64,000 nt of DNA from Maritimibacter sp. DP1N21-5 (GTDB lineage Bacteria > Pseudomonadota > Alphaproteobacteria > Rhodobacterales > Rhodobacteraceae): the NCBI RefSeq assembly GCF_019218295.1, contig NZ_JAHUZF010000004.1, positions 372,001 through 436,000 of the forward strand, read 5' to 3'. The notes below the pieces were generated by a model, which saw nothing but the letters and a program-made list of their open reading frames with translations, was not told the DNA's origin and ran no database searches. Positions 45,721-53,866 of this stretch are shown piece by piece. The position numbers were made by a program, and so were the translations under genes. Every line of letters begins with the position of its first letter. Position 1 is the first letter of the stretch.

Positions 45721-46071
45721 ATGCGTTACATCCGCTACGCGTTCCTTGCCGCGCTTGCCGTGGTGCTGATCACCGTTGCCCTCGCCAACCGCGAGATCGT
45801 TACACTTCGACTTCTGCCTGCCGAGCTTTCCGGGTTTCTAGGCTGGAGCTGGTCCGTCAACCTGCCGCTGTTCATCGTCATCTTCATGGGCGTGATTGCC
45901 GGCGTGCTGATCGGCTTCATCTGGGAATGGCTGCGTGAGCACAAGCTCCGGGCCGAGGGGCGGCGGGCCAAGACCGCAGCGGTCAAGCTCGCCACCGAGG
46001 TGCAGGACCTCAAGCGCCAGCAGGCCAAACCCGAGGACGAGGTTCTGGCCCTGCTGGAACCGCCGCGCTGA
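45721..46071 (+). CDS. lapA: LapA-domain inner-membrane protein
   Basis: A 116-residue protein with two membrane helices (about 4-24 and 42-66) and a C-terminal coiled coil ([20 protein letters not shown] onward), the layout of LapA (YciS). In E. coli LapA works with LapB in controlling LPS synthesis through LpxC. It lies 13 bases after ihfB, as in many relatives; lapB is not next to it here. Confidence 0.85.
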   Translation: MRYIRYAFLAALAVVLITVALANREIVTLRLLPAELSGFLGWSWSVNLPLFIVIFMGVIAGVLIGFIWEWLREHKLRAEGRRAKTAAVKLATEVQDLKRQQAKPEDEVLALLEPPR

Positions 46072-46075
46072 TTCC

Positions 46076-46708
46076 ATGGCCAGGGTCAAGATCTGCGGAC
46101 TGACGAGCGCCGAGGCGGTGACCGAGGCGGTCGCGGCAGGGGCGCTCTATTTGGGGTTCAACTTCTTTCCGAAGTCGCCGCGTTACCTGACGCCGGAGCA
46201 GGCGGCGACGCTCGCCGCCGATGTGCCCCCCGGCGTGGCCAAGGTCGCGCTGGTCGTCGACGCGGACGATGCGACACTCGACGGGATCGTGGATGTCGTG
46301 CCTCTCGACATGATCCAGTTGCATGGGTCCGAAACGCCCGAACGGGTCGCGGAAATCCGGGCGCGTTATGGCCTGCCGGTGATGAAGGTCGTGGGCATCG
46401 CGGGGCCGGAGGATGTGGCCAAGCTCGACGACTATATGGATGTGGCGGACCAGATCCTTGTCGACGCCAAGGCGCCCAAGGATGCGGTGCTGCCGGGCGG
46501 CAACGGGATCGCCTTCGACTGGCGGCTTTTGGCCGGCCGGCACTGGACGAAACCTTGGATGCTCGCCGGTGGGCTGACGCCCGCGAACGTTGCGCTGGCG
46601 ATCAAGATGACCGGCGCCCGACAGGTCGACACTGCTTCGGGCGTCGAAAGCGCGCCGGGCGTGAAGGACCCGGCGCTCATGCGCGCCTTCATCGAGGCGG
46701 CCGGGTGA
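46076..46708 (+). CDS. trpF: Phosphoribosylanthranilate isomerase
   Basis: TIM-barrel enzyme of 210 residues, third step from anthranilate to tryptophan. [12 protein letters not shown] holds the catalytic Cys, [12 protein letters not shown] and [11 protein letters not shown] are typical, and the catalytic Asp lies in [26 protein letters not shown] closes the phosphate site. The ATG at 46076 gives MARVKICGL, the family N-terminus. It overlaps the next gene by 4 bases. Confidence 0.96.
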   Translation: MARVKICGLTSAEAVTEAVAAGALYLGFNFFPKSPRYLTPEQAATLAADVPPGVAKVALVVDADDATLDGIVDVVPLDMIQLHGSETPERVAEIRARYGLPVMKVVGIAGPEDVAKLDDYMDVADQILVDAKAPKDAVLPGGNGIAFDWRLLAGRHWTKPWMLAGGLTPANVALAIKMTGARQVDTASGVESAPGVKDPALMRAFIEAAG

Positions 46709-47145
46709 CGGTGTTTCGTGCCGCGACACCCGGCGATGTGGCCGAGGTCGTGGCGCTTCTGGCTGATGACTGGATCGGCGAGGTGACGCCGGACCTCGAA
46801 CGGGCCGAGGCGGATTATGCAAGGATGCTGGCCGAGGGCGTCACACAGCTCTTCGTCGCGCGGGACGAAACCGGCGTGACGGCGACCTACCAGCTCTCGG
46901 TCGTCTGGGGCGTGTCGTTGACCGCCTCCTGCCGCGCAATCCTGGAAGCCGTTCGGGTGCGCCGTGACCTTCGGGGGCAGGGGATCGGTCGGGAGCTGGT
47001 CGCGGATGCCGAGGCGCGGGCGCGCGCGGCGGGGGCCACCATGATCCAGCTCACCTCGAACCAGCAGCGGGAGGCGGCGCATCGCTTCTATGCCGGGCTT
47101 GGCTACCTACCGAGCCATGTCGGGATGAAGAAGCCGCTCGCGTGA
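46705..47145 (+). CDS. GNAT-family N-acetyltransferase
   Basis: A 146-residue acyl-CoA-dependent transferase. The acetyl-CoA loop is [15 protein letters not shown], and [20 protein letters not shown] is the C-terminal half of the fold. It starts from a GTG that overlaps the trpF stop, so it is co-translated with trpF. The acceptor is unknown. Confidence 0.88.
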   Translation: MTVFRAATPGDVAEVVALLADDWIGEVTPDLERAEADYARMLAEGVTQLFVARDETGVTATYQLSVVWGVSLTASCRAILEAVRVRRDLRGQGIGRELVADAEARARAAGATMIQLTSNQQREAAHRFYAGLGYLPSHVGMKKPLA

Positions 47146-47199
47146 CGAAGGCGCATTAAGCTTAACCGCCCTTTTACCAGAATCGGGCGAGGTGGGCGC

Positions 47200-47466
47200 A
47201 TGAAAGACTTCATCCACACAACCAATCCTCAAACGGCCGCCGAGCTTTGGCTCGACCGGACGTTCACCTGCAAAACGGCACTTTCCGGCGGCGTCATCAA
47301 GCGGTCGGTGAGCGAGGTTCAGTCGATCATCGGACGGGAACGGTTCCTGTCGGAGATCAAGAAACGTGGTTTCCAAGCGGTCGAAAACGGCGACGACATG
47401 ATCGTCTTCTGCAACCGAAACCCCGTGCGGCTCGCCATGGCGCGCCCGACGCTGGTGCTGACCTAG
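47200..47466 (+). CDS. Conserved small protein of unknown function
   Basis: An 88-residue soluble protein with no signal peptide or recognised domain. Similar short proteins occur next to trpF in rhodobacteria and are sometimes misnamed after it; I see no isomerase features. It may be a small regulator, given its basic helix SIIGRERFLSEIKKRGFQAV, but this is only a guess. It is convergent with the tannase-like gene. Confidence 0.65.
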   Translation: MKDFIHTTNPQTAAELWLDRTFTCKTALSGGVIKRSVSEVQSIIGRERFLSEIKKRGFQAVENGDDMIVFCNRNPVRLAMARPTLVLT

Positions 47467-47470
47467 CCGC

Positions 47471-47496
47471 AAAAAGGGGCGCGACGGTCGCGCCCC
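47471..47496. terminator. Bidirectional terminator between the small protein and tannase-like genes
   Basis: GGGGCGCGA (47476-47484) pairs with TCGCGCCCC (47488-47496). On the minus strand the stem is followed by TTTTT (plus-strand 47471-47475), so it mainly serves the tannase-like gene. Confidence 0.8.
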
Positions 47497-47516
47497 TCAA
47501 TGCTTTGCGTCAATAG

Positions 47517-49145
47517 TCACTGACAGCTGAAGCCGTCACCTTCGGCGCGCGCCACCTGCGGGTAGAGGCAGAGCGGACGGGTTTCGCCCCGCACTGCTTC
47601 TGGCGCCTCTGCGTTGTCCGTGCGCACCATCGCGTCGACCGGGCCGGGGGCCACGTCGTCTTCGACCCAATCGGTCAGGACCGTCAGCATGTCGAACGCA
47701 TCGGGGGCCGGTCCACCCGGTCCATGCTGCATCCCGGGCACCGGGTAGAAGACGACGTTGTCACGAGCCGCTTCGCCAAGGTTGTCCGACAGTCGGTCGT
47801 ACCAGCCCGCGGTGTCGAGGATCGAGAACACCGGGTCAGCCGTGCCGTGGAAGATCACGAGCTTACCGCCCGCAGCCACAAAATCGGCCAGCTTGGGGTC
47901 ATCCATGTCGGGCGGGGTCATCAGGTCGACCGCGCTTTCTGGAAACGCCTCTGAGGTGGCGGTCACCTTGGGGGCCTCTTCGTCGAAGTCATAGGACGTC
48001 AGGAACCCTTGCAACTCGGCGGGCGAACCGCCCACGTCGCTGGGCGGGGTCGAGAACACCTGCGCCAGCGATCCGGCGCCCATGACGGCGATGATCGGCT
48101 GTTGCTCCCACGGCGGAACCGGGCTTTCCAGTTTCCAGAACCGCCAGCCGCCCGAGGCAATGCCCGGATCCCACACCCAGTCGGAATAGAGCGCGTTGCC
48201 CGCGCTGTCCGTCGGACCGGCGTGGATCTTTTCCAGAGCCGCGACCTTGTCCGCGGGCAGGCAGTCGCTGTTCTGGCCGTCCGAGCAGATCATCGAGGCG
48301 GGGTCAAAGGCGCTTTGACACCCCATGGGGTCGAGCACGAGACCATCTTCGGCCCCGTCAAGCCCGTCGCAGGCCGCCACGATGCTGGCCGCGACAAGGT
48401 TCATCTCGTCCCGGCTGAAGGCACCGGGCAGGGTATCACCCACCGAGAGAAACGCCTGAACGTCCCAGGCGTGTTGGATCGCCGCGCGGGGCAGGTTGAA
48501 GCCGGGGAAGCCCGCAAGCAGCCCGTCGAAGGTATCGCCCATGCGGCTCGCGGCCACCATCGCGTGACGCCCCCCGTTCGAGACCCCCATCCCGTAGCGG
48601 TAGTCAATGTTGCGCTCAAAGTAAGCGGTGGTCAGCGCCTCGGCCGCTGTCTGCACCTGCGGCACCGCCGCGTAGCCATAGTTGCGCCGTGCCTCGAAGT
48701 CCTTGCCGAAAAGGTTCGATCCGGCCAGCCCGGCCTCGGGGTTCGCGTCCCCGGCATGGCCCGCGTCGGAGGACACGACCGCCATGCCCCGCGCCAGCGC
48801 GCCGTCCCCCGGTGCAAGCCCGGCGATCGTGCCAAGGGCGGGTTTGACCTCGCCGTCGTTGCCGCCGTTGAACTGGTGGACGAGCGCCCCGGTCCAGTCG
48901 TCGGGCAGCCGAAGTTCGAACCGGATGGCATAGGGCTTGCCGTCGGTCCCGGTCCGCTCGGCAATCGTTGCGGTCACGATGCAGTGGGCAAGCGGGCTTT
49001 CCTCACCCTTGGGCGCATAGGTCGCGCCGGTGATCTTGCCGCCGTCGAGCGACAGACCCGCGGCGTCTTCGCAGGCTTCGGGCGAGGCGATGGCCGCGCA
49101 TGGCAGCATCGCCAGCGCCGCAACGCTGGTTCTGAGATGTTTCAT
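47517..49145 (-). CDS. Exported tannase/feruloyl esterase-family protein
   Basis: A 542-residue secreted esterase. The signal peptide is residues 1-21 (LAMLPCAAIA/SPEAC). The serine nucleophile is in GVSNGGRHAM, and the late HGPGG segment supplies the catalytic histidine. Cysteine-rich spacing (ACDG...GCQSA...CSDGQNSDC) fits the lid domain and its calcium-binding loop. Members release ferulate, gallate or terephthalate-type acids from esters; the substrate is not evident. It lies on the minus strand between trpF and trpB and looks like an insertion. Confidence 0.85.
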   Translation of the reverse strand: MKHLRTSVAALAMLPCAAIASPEACEDAAGLSLDGGKITGATYAPKGEESPLAHCIVTATIAERTGTDGKPYAIRFELRLPDDWTGALVHQFNGGNDGEVKPALGTIAGLAPGDGALARGMAVVSSDAGHAGDANPEAGLAGSNLFGKDFEARRNYGYAAVPQVQTAAEALTTAYFERNIDYRYGMGVSNGGRHAMVAASRMGDTFDGLLAGFPGFNLPRAAIQHAWDVQAFLSVGDTLPGAFSRDEMNLVAASIVAACDGLDGAEDGLVLDPMGCQSAFDPASMICSDGQNSDCLPADKVAALEKIHAGPTDSAGNALYSDWVWDPGIASGGWRFWKLESPVPPWEQQPIIAVMGAGSLAQVFSTPPSDVGGSPAELQGFLTSYDFDEEAPKVTATSEAFPESAVDLMTPPDMDDPKLADFVAAGGKLVIFHGTADPVFSILDTAGWYDRLSDNLGEAARDNVVFYPVPGMQHGPGGPAPDAFDMLTVLTDWVEDDVAPGPVDAMVRTDNAEAPEAVRGETRPLCLYPQVARAEGDGFSCQ

Positions 49146-49322
49146 GGTTTCCTCCCGTGTCGATCCGGGGGTGTCCCGAATCCATTTTATGATCCGTGGA
49201 AAATATCTTGAAAGCTAGGAAATTCTTCGGGCCACCCGCTTCGAGGGGTGTTCGCGCCGCTGTCGGTCCTTGCACCAAAGGGGGGCAAAGGCTAGGAACG
49301 GCCAATGTATCTGGAGGGCACT

Positions 49323-50558
49323 ATGGCCGACGATCTGTTCAATTCCTTCATGAAAGGCCCGGATGAGAAGGGCCGCTTCGGCGACTTCGGCGGGCGCTTC
49401 GTGTCCGAGACGCTGATGCCGCTGATCCTCGATCTGGAAGCGGAATATGAGAAGGCCAAGACTGATCAGAGCTTCTGGGAGGAGATGAACCATCTCTGGA
49501 CCCATTACGTGGGGCGTCCGTCGCCGCTCTATTTCGCAGAACGTCTGACCGAGCAGCTTGGCGGGGCCAAGATCTATCTCAAGCGGGACGAGCTCAATCA
49601 CACCGGTGCGCACAAGATCAATAACGTTCTGGGCCAGATCATCCTCGCCCGCCGTATGGGCAAGACCCGGATCATCGCGGAAACCGGCGCGGGCCAGCAC
49701 GGTGTCGCCACCGCGACGGTGTGCGCCAAGTTCGGGCTGAAGTGCATTGTCTACATGGGCGCGCATGACGTCGAGCGGCAGGCGCCGAATGTGTTCCGCA
49801 TGAAGCTTCTGGGTGCCGACGTGGTGCCGGTGACGTCGGGGCGCGGCACCTTGAAGGACGCGATGAACGACGCGCTGCGCGATTGGGTCACCAACGTGCG
49901 CGACACCTTCTATTGCATCGGCACGGTCGCGGGGCCGCATCCCTATCCGGCGATGGTGCGGGATTTCCAGTCGATCATCGGCAAGGAAGCCAAGGAACAG
50001 ATGCTGCGCGCCGAGGGCCGCCTGCCTGACACGCTTGTCGCGGCGATCGGTGGCGGCTCGAACGCGATGGGGCTCTTCTATCCCTTCCTCGACGACAAGG
50101 AAGTCGAGATCATCGGCGTCGAAGCCGGCGGCAAGGGCGTGGACGACAAGATGGAGCACTGCGCCTCTCTCACCGGCGGGCGCCCCGGCGTCCTCCACGG
50201 GAACCGCACCTACCTGCTTCAGGACGAAGACGGCCAGATCCTCGAAGGCCATTCGATTTCGGCGGGTCTCGACTATCCGGGAATCGGGCCGGAACATTCG
50301 TGGCTCCACGATACCGGCCGCGCGAAATACGTCTGGGTCACCGACACCGAGGCGCTCGAGGCGTTCCAGCTCCTGTGCCAGACCGAGGGTATCATCCCCG
50401 CGCTCGAACCCTCGCACGCGCTGGGCCATGTGATGAAGGTCGCCAAGGATTATCCGAAGGACCACATCATCTGCATGAATCTCTGTGGTCGGGGCGACAA
50501 GGACATCTTCACCGTGGCCAAGGCGCTTGGCACGGATATGTCGGGTCTGGTGAACTGA
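49323..50558 (+). CDS. trpB: Tryptophan synthase beta subunit
   Basis: PLP enzyme of 411 residues that joins indole and serine to make tryptophan. The PLP lysine is Lys98 in [23 protein letters not shown] and the phosphate loop GGGSNAMG are intact. The start at 49323 follows GGAGGG; an ATG six codons upstream is in frame but poorly placed. trpA does not follow, which is common in Rhodobacterales. Confidence 0.97.
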   Translation: MADDLFNSFMKGPDEKGRFGDFGGRFVSETLMPLILDLEAEYEKAKTDQSFWEEMNHLWTHYVGRPSPLYFAERLTEQLGGAKIYLKRDELNHTGAHKINNVLGQIILARRMGKTRIIAETGAGQHGVATATVCAKFGLKCIVYMGAHDVERQAPNVFRMKLLGADVVPVTSGRGTLKDAMNDALRDWVTNVRDTFYCIGTVAGPHPYPAMVRDFQSIIGKEAKEQMLRAEGRLPDTLVAAIGGGSNAMGLFYPFLDDKEVEIIGVEAGGKGVDDKMEHCASLTGGRPGVLHGNRTYLLQDEDGQILEGHSISAGLDYPGIGPEHSWLHDTGRAKYVWVTDTEALEAFQLLCQTEGIIPALEPSHALGHVMKVAKDYPKDHIICMNLCGRGDKDIFTVAKALGTDMSGLVN

Positions 50559-50595
50559 CCGTCTAAACCTGAGTTTATGCGCTTGAACCGGGGGT

Positions 50596-50613
50596 TTATG
50601 GTGGCCGCCATAA
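50596..50613. repeat. 18-base inverted repeat between trpB and the secreted-protein island
   Basis: TTATGG-TGGCCG-CCATAA is a palindrome apart from one mismatched pair. There is no T-run. It may be an operator for the gene at 50703. Confidence 0.45.
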
Positions 50614-50702
50614 GCCTGTGGTCAATAGTGTCGTGACGAACTTCCGGTGCTTATCGGCTCATGCCCAGGGAGGCATTGAACTGAAAGCTGGAAAGGAACG
50701 AC

Positions 50703-51161
50703 ATGAAACGGAACGCACTCATCTTTGCCGTCGCGGCGGCAATGTTCACCTCGACGGCCCATGCACAAGTGCAGGACGTCGTGAACGCGGCCGTGAGCGA
50801 GTTGACCGCTCAAGGCTACACCCGCTTCGAAGTGAAGCAGGGCTTCAATGGCATCAAGGTCGAGGCCACCGGGCCCAACGGTGAGATCGAACGGGTCTAC
50901 AACTCGCTGGGCGAGCTTCTGCGCGAAGAGGTCAACGGTCGCCACATGGGCGCCTTCCTTGGCGGGCGTGGCTGGGATGACGACGATCACGATGACGACG
51001 ATGATCACGGACGTCGCCACGGCGGACGCGGTTGGGACGATGATGACGATGACGATGATCATGGCCGGCATCGCAGCGGCCGGGACGACGATCATGATGA
51101 TGACCGGGGCCGCGGACGGGGTCGTGGTCGGGGCGGTGATCGGGACGATGACGACGATTGA
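50703..51161 (+). CDS. Exported protein A of the paralogue island: PepSY-like module with Asp-rich tail
   Basis: A 152-residue protein. The signal peptide is residues 1-21 (FTSTAHA/Q). A module at 22-78 holds LTAQGYTRFEV, then NGEIERVYNSLGELLREE. The tail from 79 on is extremely acidic: two copies of GGRGWDDDD plus Asp/His runs, then Arg-Gly repeats and a DDDDD end. The fold of the module looks PepSY-like, a family that inhibits proteases or binds other exported proteins. The tail could bind calcium or other cations; this is inference. It begins an apparent operon with the next two genes. Confidence 0.78.
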   Translation: MKRNALIFAVAAAMFTSTAHAQVQDVVNAAVSELTAQGYTRFEVKQGFNGIKVEATGPNGEIERVYNSLGELLREEVNGRHMGAFLGGRGWDDDDHDDDDDHGRRHGGRGWDDDDDDDDHGRHRSGRDDDHDDDRGRGRGRGRGGDRDDDDD

Positions 51162-51180
51162 TCACGAACAATATTCCGCG

Positions 51181-51204
51181 CCGGCCCGCTTGACGGCGGG
51201 TCGG
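51181..51204 (+). repeat. Stem-loop between island genes A and B
   Basis: CCGGCCCGC pairs with GCGGGTCGG (nine pairs, one G-T) around TTGACG. With no T-run it may moderate read-through or stabilise the message. Confidence 0.4.
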
Positions 51205-51235
51205 CCTGGGGCAAAGTGGTCCTCGGGGAGTTGAG

Positions 51236-51643
51236 ATGGACAGACGACATTTCCTGACCGTCCTTACCGCGGCGGCCATGATCACGGCGCCGGCGAAAGC
51301 CGACGCCGTTTCCGACATCATGTCTCAGCTTCGAGAGCAGGGGTTCACCCGGATCGAGGTGTCCCGCACCCTTCTGGGCCGCACGCGCATCCTGGCGCGC
51401 TCGGTCCAGTATCGCAGGGAAATCGTGCTCAACGACAACACGGGTGAAATCCTGCGCGACTACTGGCAGGTGCTGTCCTCCACCGATCCGTCCGCAGGCC
51501 CCCGGATCGCGGATCCGTCAGGCCGCATGGCTCCCGGTGGGGGATCGGGGGGGCGCGACGACGACGATGACGACGACCGGGGAAGAGGCCGGGGCAGGGG
51601 TCGTGGCGGAGACGATGATGATGGCGGCGGGGACGACGACTGA
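51236..51643 (+). CDS. Exported protein B of the paralogue island: Tat-type signal, Arg-Gly/Asp tail
   Basis: A 135-residue protein. MDRRHFLTVLTAAAM has the twin-arginine RRxFL pattern, so export through Tat, already folded, is likely; the paralogues carry ordinary signals. The module at 24-78 contains LREQGFTRIEV and REIVLNDNTGEILRDY. The tail (100-135) is Gly, Asp runs and Arg-Gly repeats, like that of protein A. The stop is 3 bases before the LuxR-type gene. Function unknown. Confidence 0.75.
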   Translation: MDRRHFLTVLTAAAMITAPAKADAVSDIMSQLREQGFTRIEVSRTLLGRTRILARSVQYRREIVLNDNTGEILRDYWQVLSSTDPSAGPRIADPSGRMAPGGGSGGRDDDDDDDRGRGRGRGRGGDDDDGGGDDD

Positions 51644-51646
51644 GCC

Positions 51647-52231
51647 ATGTTCGTCCGTTTGCCGAAGAGCCTGCGCTTGCGTGACCGTTATTTCATCGCG
51701 GCCGCGCTTGTCATTCAGGCTCTTTGCGCCGGGTTCTTCATCGCGGACATGCTCTCCTCCACCATCGGTTTGCGCGCAACACCGATCCCCTGGCAGGCGC
51801 GCGAGATCATCGAAATCGGAGCGGGCTTCGGCCTGCTGCTTGGGATCGTCCTCGGCGCGGTGGCACTGAGACGATCGAGGTCACGCCATCTCGCGGCCGA
51901 GGCGAAATTGCGGGTGGCCTCGACGGCGTTCATGGACCTGCTCGCGGAATACTTCGACGAATGGAGCCTGACGCCGGCAGAGCGGGACGTTGCGCTTTTC
52001 GTAGTGAAGGGGCTTTCGACGGCGGACATCGCCGCTCTTCGCACGACCTCCGAAGGAACGGTGAAGGCGCAAACCAACGCGATTTATCGCAAGGCGGGAG
52101 TGTCGAGCAGGGCGCAGCTCCTGTCGGTCTTCATCGACGGGCTGATGGAGGAACAGCTGGTCCCGGGCGACGGGATGCGGCTTGGGATGCGGTCAGACAC
52201 AGGAGAGGCGGGCCGAACCACTGTGCAGTGA
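51647..52231 (+). CDS. Membrane-anchored LuxR-type regulator
   Basis: A 194-residue protein. Two hydrophobic helices (about 14-36 and 52-74) are followed by a short linker and a LuxR/GerE helix-turn-helix at about 107-165 (LTPAERDVALFVVKGLSTADIAALRTT, then KAQTNAIYRKAGVSSRAQLL). There is no receiver or autoinducer domain. Position and topology suggest it senses the envelope through its short periplasmic loop and controls the neighbouring secreted-protein genes. It starts 3 bases after gene B and shares a bidirectional terminator with gene C. Confidence 0.82.
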   Translation: MFVRLPKSLRLRDRYFIAAALVIQALCAGFFIADMLSSTIGLRATPIPWQAREIIEIGAGFGLLLGIVLGAVALRRSRSRHLAAEAKLRVASTAFMDLLAEYFDEWSLTPAERDVALFVVKGLSTADIAALRTTSEGTVKAQTNAIYRKAGVSSRAQLLSVFIDGLMEEQLVPGDGMRLGMRSDTGEAGRTTVQ

Positions 52232-52262
52232 CTGCGAAGAAAGAAAACGGAGCAATAAGAAA

Positions 52263-52286
52263 GGCGCCGCGCGAGTGCGCGGCGCC
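52263..52286. terminator. Bidirectional terminator between the LuxR-type gene and island gene C
   Basis: A perfect ten-pair stem (GGCGCCGCGC with GCGCGGCGCC) around GAGT. The minus-strand side is followed by TTTCTTATTG; the plus side by TGACCTTTTCC. Confidence 0.82.
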
Positions 52287-52311
52287 TGACCTTTTCCAGC
52301 TTTCAACGCTA

Positions 52312-52752
52312 TCAGTTGTCTTGGTCGGACACGTCGATATCAAGTTCGCGACCGCCATCCGGCGCGTCCACTTCGGTCACGTCGTCGGCATAGCCACCAT
52401 CATTGGGTTCCGAGCCTTCGTCGGTGAAGATGATGGTGTTGGAGCCAAACTCCTCCATGCCTTCGCCTTCGAGGGTGTACATCGAACCGGCCGATTGCGT
52501 GGTCATCGTGTCGGATACAACAGCGCCTTCGCCGTCGATGACGAGCACGCGCCCACCAGCGTCCGACGAGGCCATGAACGTGAGGTTGCCGATGTTGTCC
52601 TGGCGAACGAGGCTCACGTTGTAGCCTTCGGACTGCAACATGCCCATGCCTTGTGCATAGATGGACTCGTTCAGCGTATTTGCCTGCTGAGCGAATGCCG
52701 CGCCCCCGGTGAGCATGGCTGCAACCGAAAGAGTGATCATAGTGCGTTTCAT
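52312..52752 (-). CDS. Exported protein C of the paralogue island
   Basis: A 146-residue protein with a signal peptide (1-21, GGAAFA/QQ). The module at 28-84 contains IYAQGMGMLQSEGYNV, VRQDNIGNLTF, GGRVLVIDGEGAVVSDTM and aligns without gaps with protein D. The tail (85-146) is acidic but not repetitive (EGEGMEEFGS, DEGSEPNDGG). A GGAAC-N16-CGTT promoter lies about 125 bases upstream. Function unknown; likely periplasmic or secreted. Confidence 0.78.
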   Translation of the reverse strand: MKRTMITLSVAAMLTGGAAFAQQANTLNESIYAQGMGMLQSEGYNVSLVRQDNIGNLTFMASSDAGGRVLVIDGEGAVVSDTMTTQSAGSMYTLEGEGMEEFGSNTIIFTDEGSEPNDGGYADDVTEVDAPDGGRELDIDVSDQDN

Positions 52753-52877
52753 TGCGTTGTTTCTCCTAATGTCAAAACCACACTGCCCGGGGGTGGCCCG
52801 TCACAGACTGGGAGGCCGTGTCGCACCGGCCGAGATTGACCGATGAGGGCGCGCCCTGTGGTGTGCTATGGGTGCTC

Positions 52878-52902
52878 AACGAAGGGCTGACGAAACGGTT
52901 CC
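52878..52902 (-). promoter_or_regulatory. EcfG-type stress promoter upstream of island gene C
   Basis: Read on the minus strand: GGAAC (52898-52902), 16 bases, CGTT (52878-52881). This matches the consensus of the alphaproteobacterial general-stress sigma factor EcfG. Confidence 0.6.
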
Positions 52903-52955
52903 TGAAAAAAATCGCGAGACTCGTAGCTTCACTTCAAGTCCATGTGACCGAACGG

Positions 52956-52984
52956 AAAAGTGGCGCCACCGGGGGTGACGCCAC
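52956..52984 (-). terminator. Intrinsic terminator of island gene D
   Basis: An 11-base stem with one mismatch (52960-52970 with 52974-52984) is followed on the minus strand by TTTT. It lies between gene D and the promoter of gene C. Confidence 0.7.
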
Positions 52985-53007
52985 CTTCGTTTTCAGATCG
53001 GGTGGGC

Positions 53008-53592
53008 TTACGAGTCGCCCATGATCCCGATATTCAGCCCGCCACCGAGGTCGAGCCCGATCGAACCGGAGTCGCCATCGTCGGAACCGCTGGCCGAGAC
53101 GCCGAGGTTGCCACCGGTGCCGACCGAGATCGAGCCGCTGTCACCGTCGTCCGAGCCGGACACGCCAAGGTCGAGGCCACCGTCAAGGCCGATGGACGCC
53201 GAGGATTCGTCCTCGTCCCAACCGTCGGAGTTCTCGGTCATGGCCGAGGCGGAGAGCCCCCCTTCGGCACCGAGCGACAGCGAGCCGCTATCGTCGTCGT
53301 CATTGCCCATCGCCTGGATCATCGCCCCGCCTTCGAGGTCGACCATCGTGTCGGACATGACGTCGCCGTCATCGTCCATCACCATGATCCGGCCGTTGGT
53401 GTCGTTATGGGCGGTGAAGTGGAGCATGCCGCGGCCGTCCTGGCGCACCTGGTCGACGTCGTAGCCGTCACGCTCCAGCGTGGCCATGCCTTGGGTATAA
53501 ACTTCCTGGTTCAGTCCGGCCGAGGTGGTATCGGCAAAAGCCGCGGTCCCGGCAAGAAGGGCGACGGCGGTCATCGTGGCAAAGCGTTTCAT
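53008..53592 (-). CDS. Exported protein D of the paralogue island: acidic Gly/Ser repeat tail
   Basis: A 194-residue protein with a signal peptide (1-20, GTAAFA/DT). The module at 28-84 (VYTQGMATLERDGYDV, VRQDGRGMLHF, NGRIMVMDDDGDVMSDTM) is the closest relative of that in C. The tail (95-194) alternates acidic blocks with Gly-rich hydrophobic strands: GSDDGDSGSI occurs at about 147-156 and 169-178. It ends GLDLGGGLNIGIMG, similar to the end of protein E. The start at 53592 excludes a longer frame without a signal sequence. Confidence 0.78.
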   Translation of the reverse strand: MKRFATMTAVALLAGTAAFADTTSAGLNQEVYTQGMATLERDGYDVDQVRQDGRGMLHFTAHNDTNGRIMVMDDDGDVMSDTMVDLEGGAMIQAMGNDDDDSGSLSLGAEGGLSASAMTENSDGWDEDESSASIGLDGGLDLGVSGSDDGDSGSISVGTGGNLGVSASGSDDGDSGSIGLDLGGGLNIGIMGDS

Positions 53593-53714
53593 AGTTAAGA
53601 ACTCCTTGTCTTTCCATGGGCAAGCGTTGTGCCCTGACCCGTGGGCGCCATGTCGCGGGGTGCCGGTATTGGCAGTCCGAGGGCGGCCCGATCGTTGGGT
53701 CTTGTGCCCTAAGA

Positions 53715-53740
53715 AACGACAGGCTTTCAGTATGAGTTTC
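53715..53740 (-). promoter_or_regulatory. Near-match EcfG-type promoter upstream of island gene D
   Basis: Read on the minus strand: GAAAC (53736-53740), 17 bases, CGTT (53715-53718), one mismatch from GGAAC. Its distance to the ATG, about 123 bases, is close to that for gene C. Confidence 0.42.
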
Positions 53741-53800
53741 AAAAAATCCTTGAAGAAGACTGTTAACTTTCTCGTCCGTCATATAATAAAGGCATCTGGG

Positions 53801-53829
53801 GAAAGAAAAAGCAGCGCCGGAGCGCTGCT
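53801..53829 (-). terminator. Intrinsic terminator of island gene E
   Basis: Minus strand: AGCAGCGC, TCCG loop, GCGCTGCT (eight pairs), then TTTTTCTTTC. Confidence 0.88.
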
Positions 53830-53866
53830 TGCAAGGGCATTCACAAGAGAATTTCAGAGTCTCGGT

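Noticed and set aside
50980..51640. GAT/GAC-rich repeats that could be mistaken for a CRISPR or a satellite array.
   Set aside because: The repeats are codons for Asp/Gly/Arg tails in frame with two exported proteins; there are no equal-length spacers.
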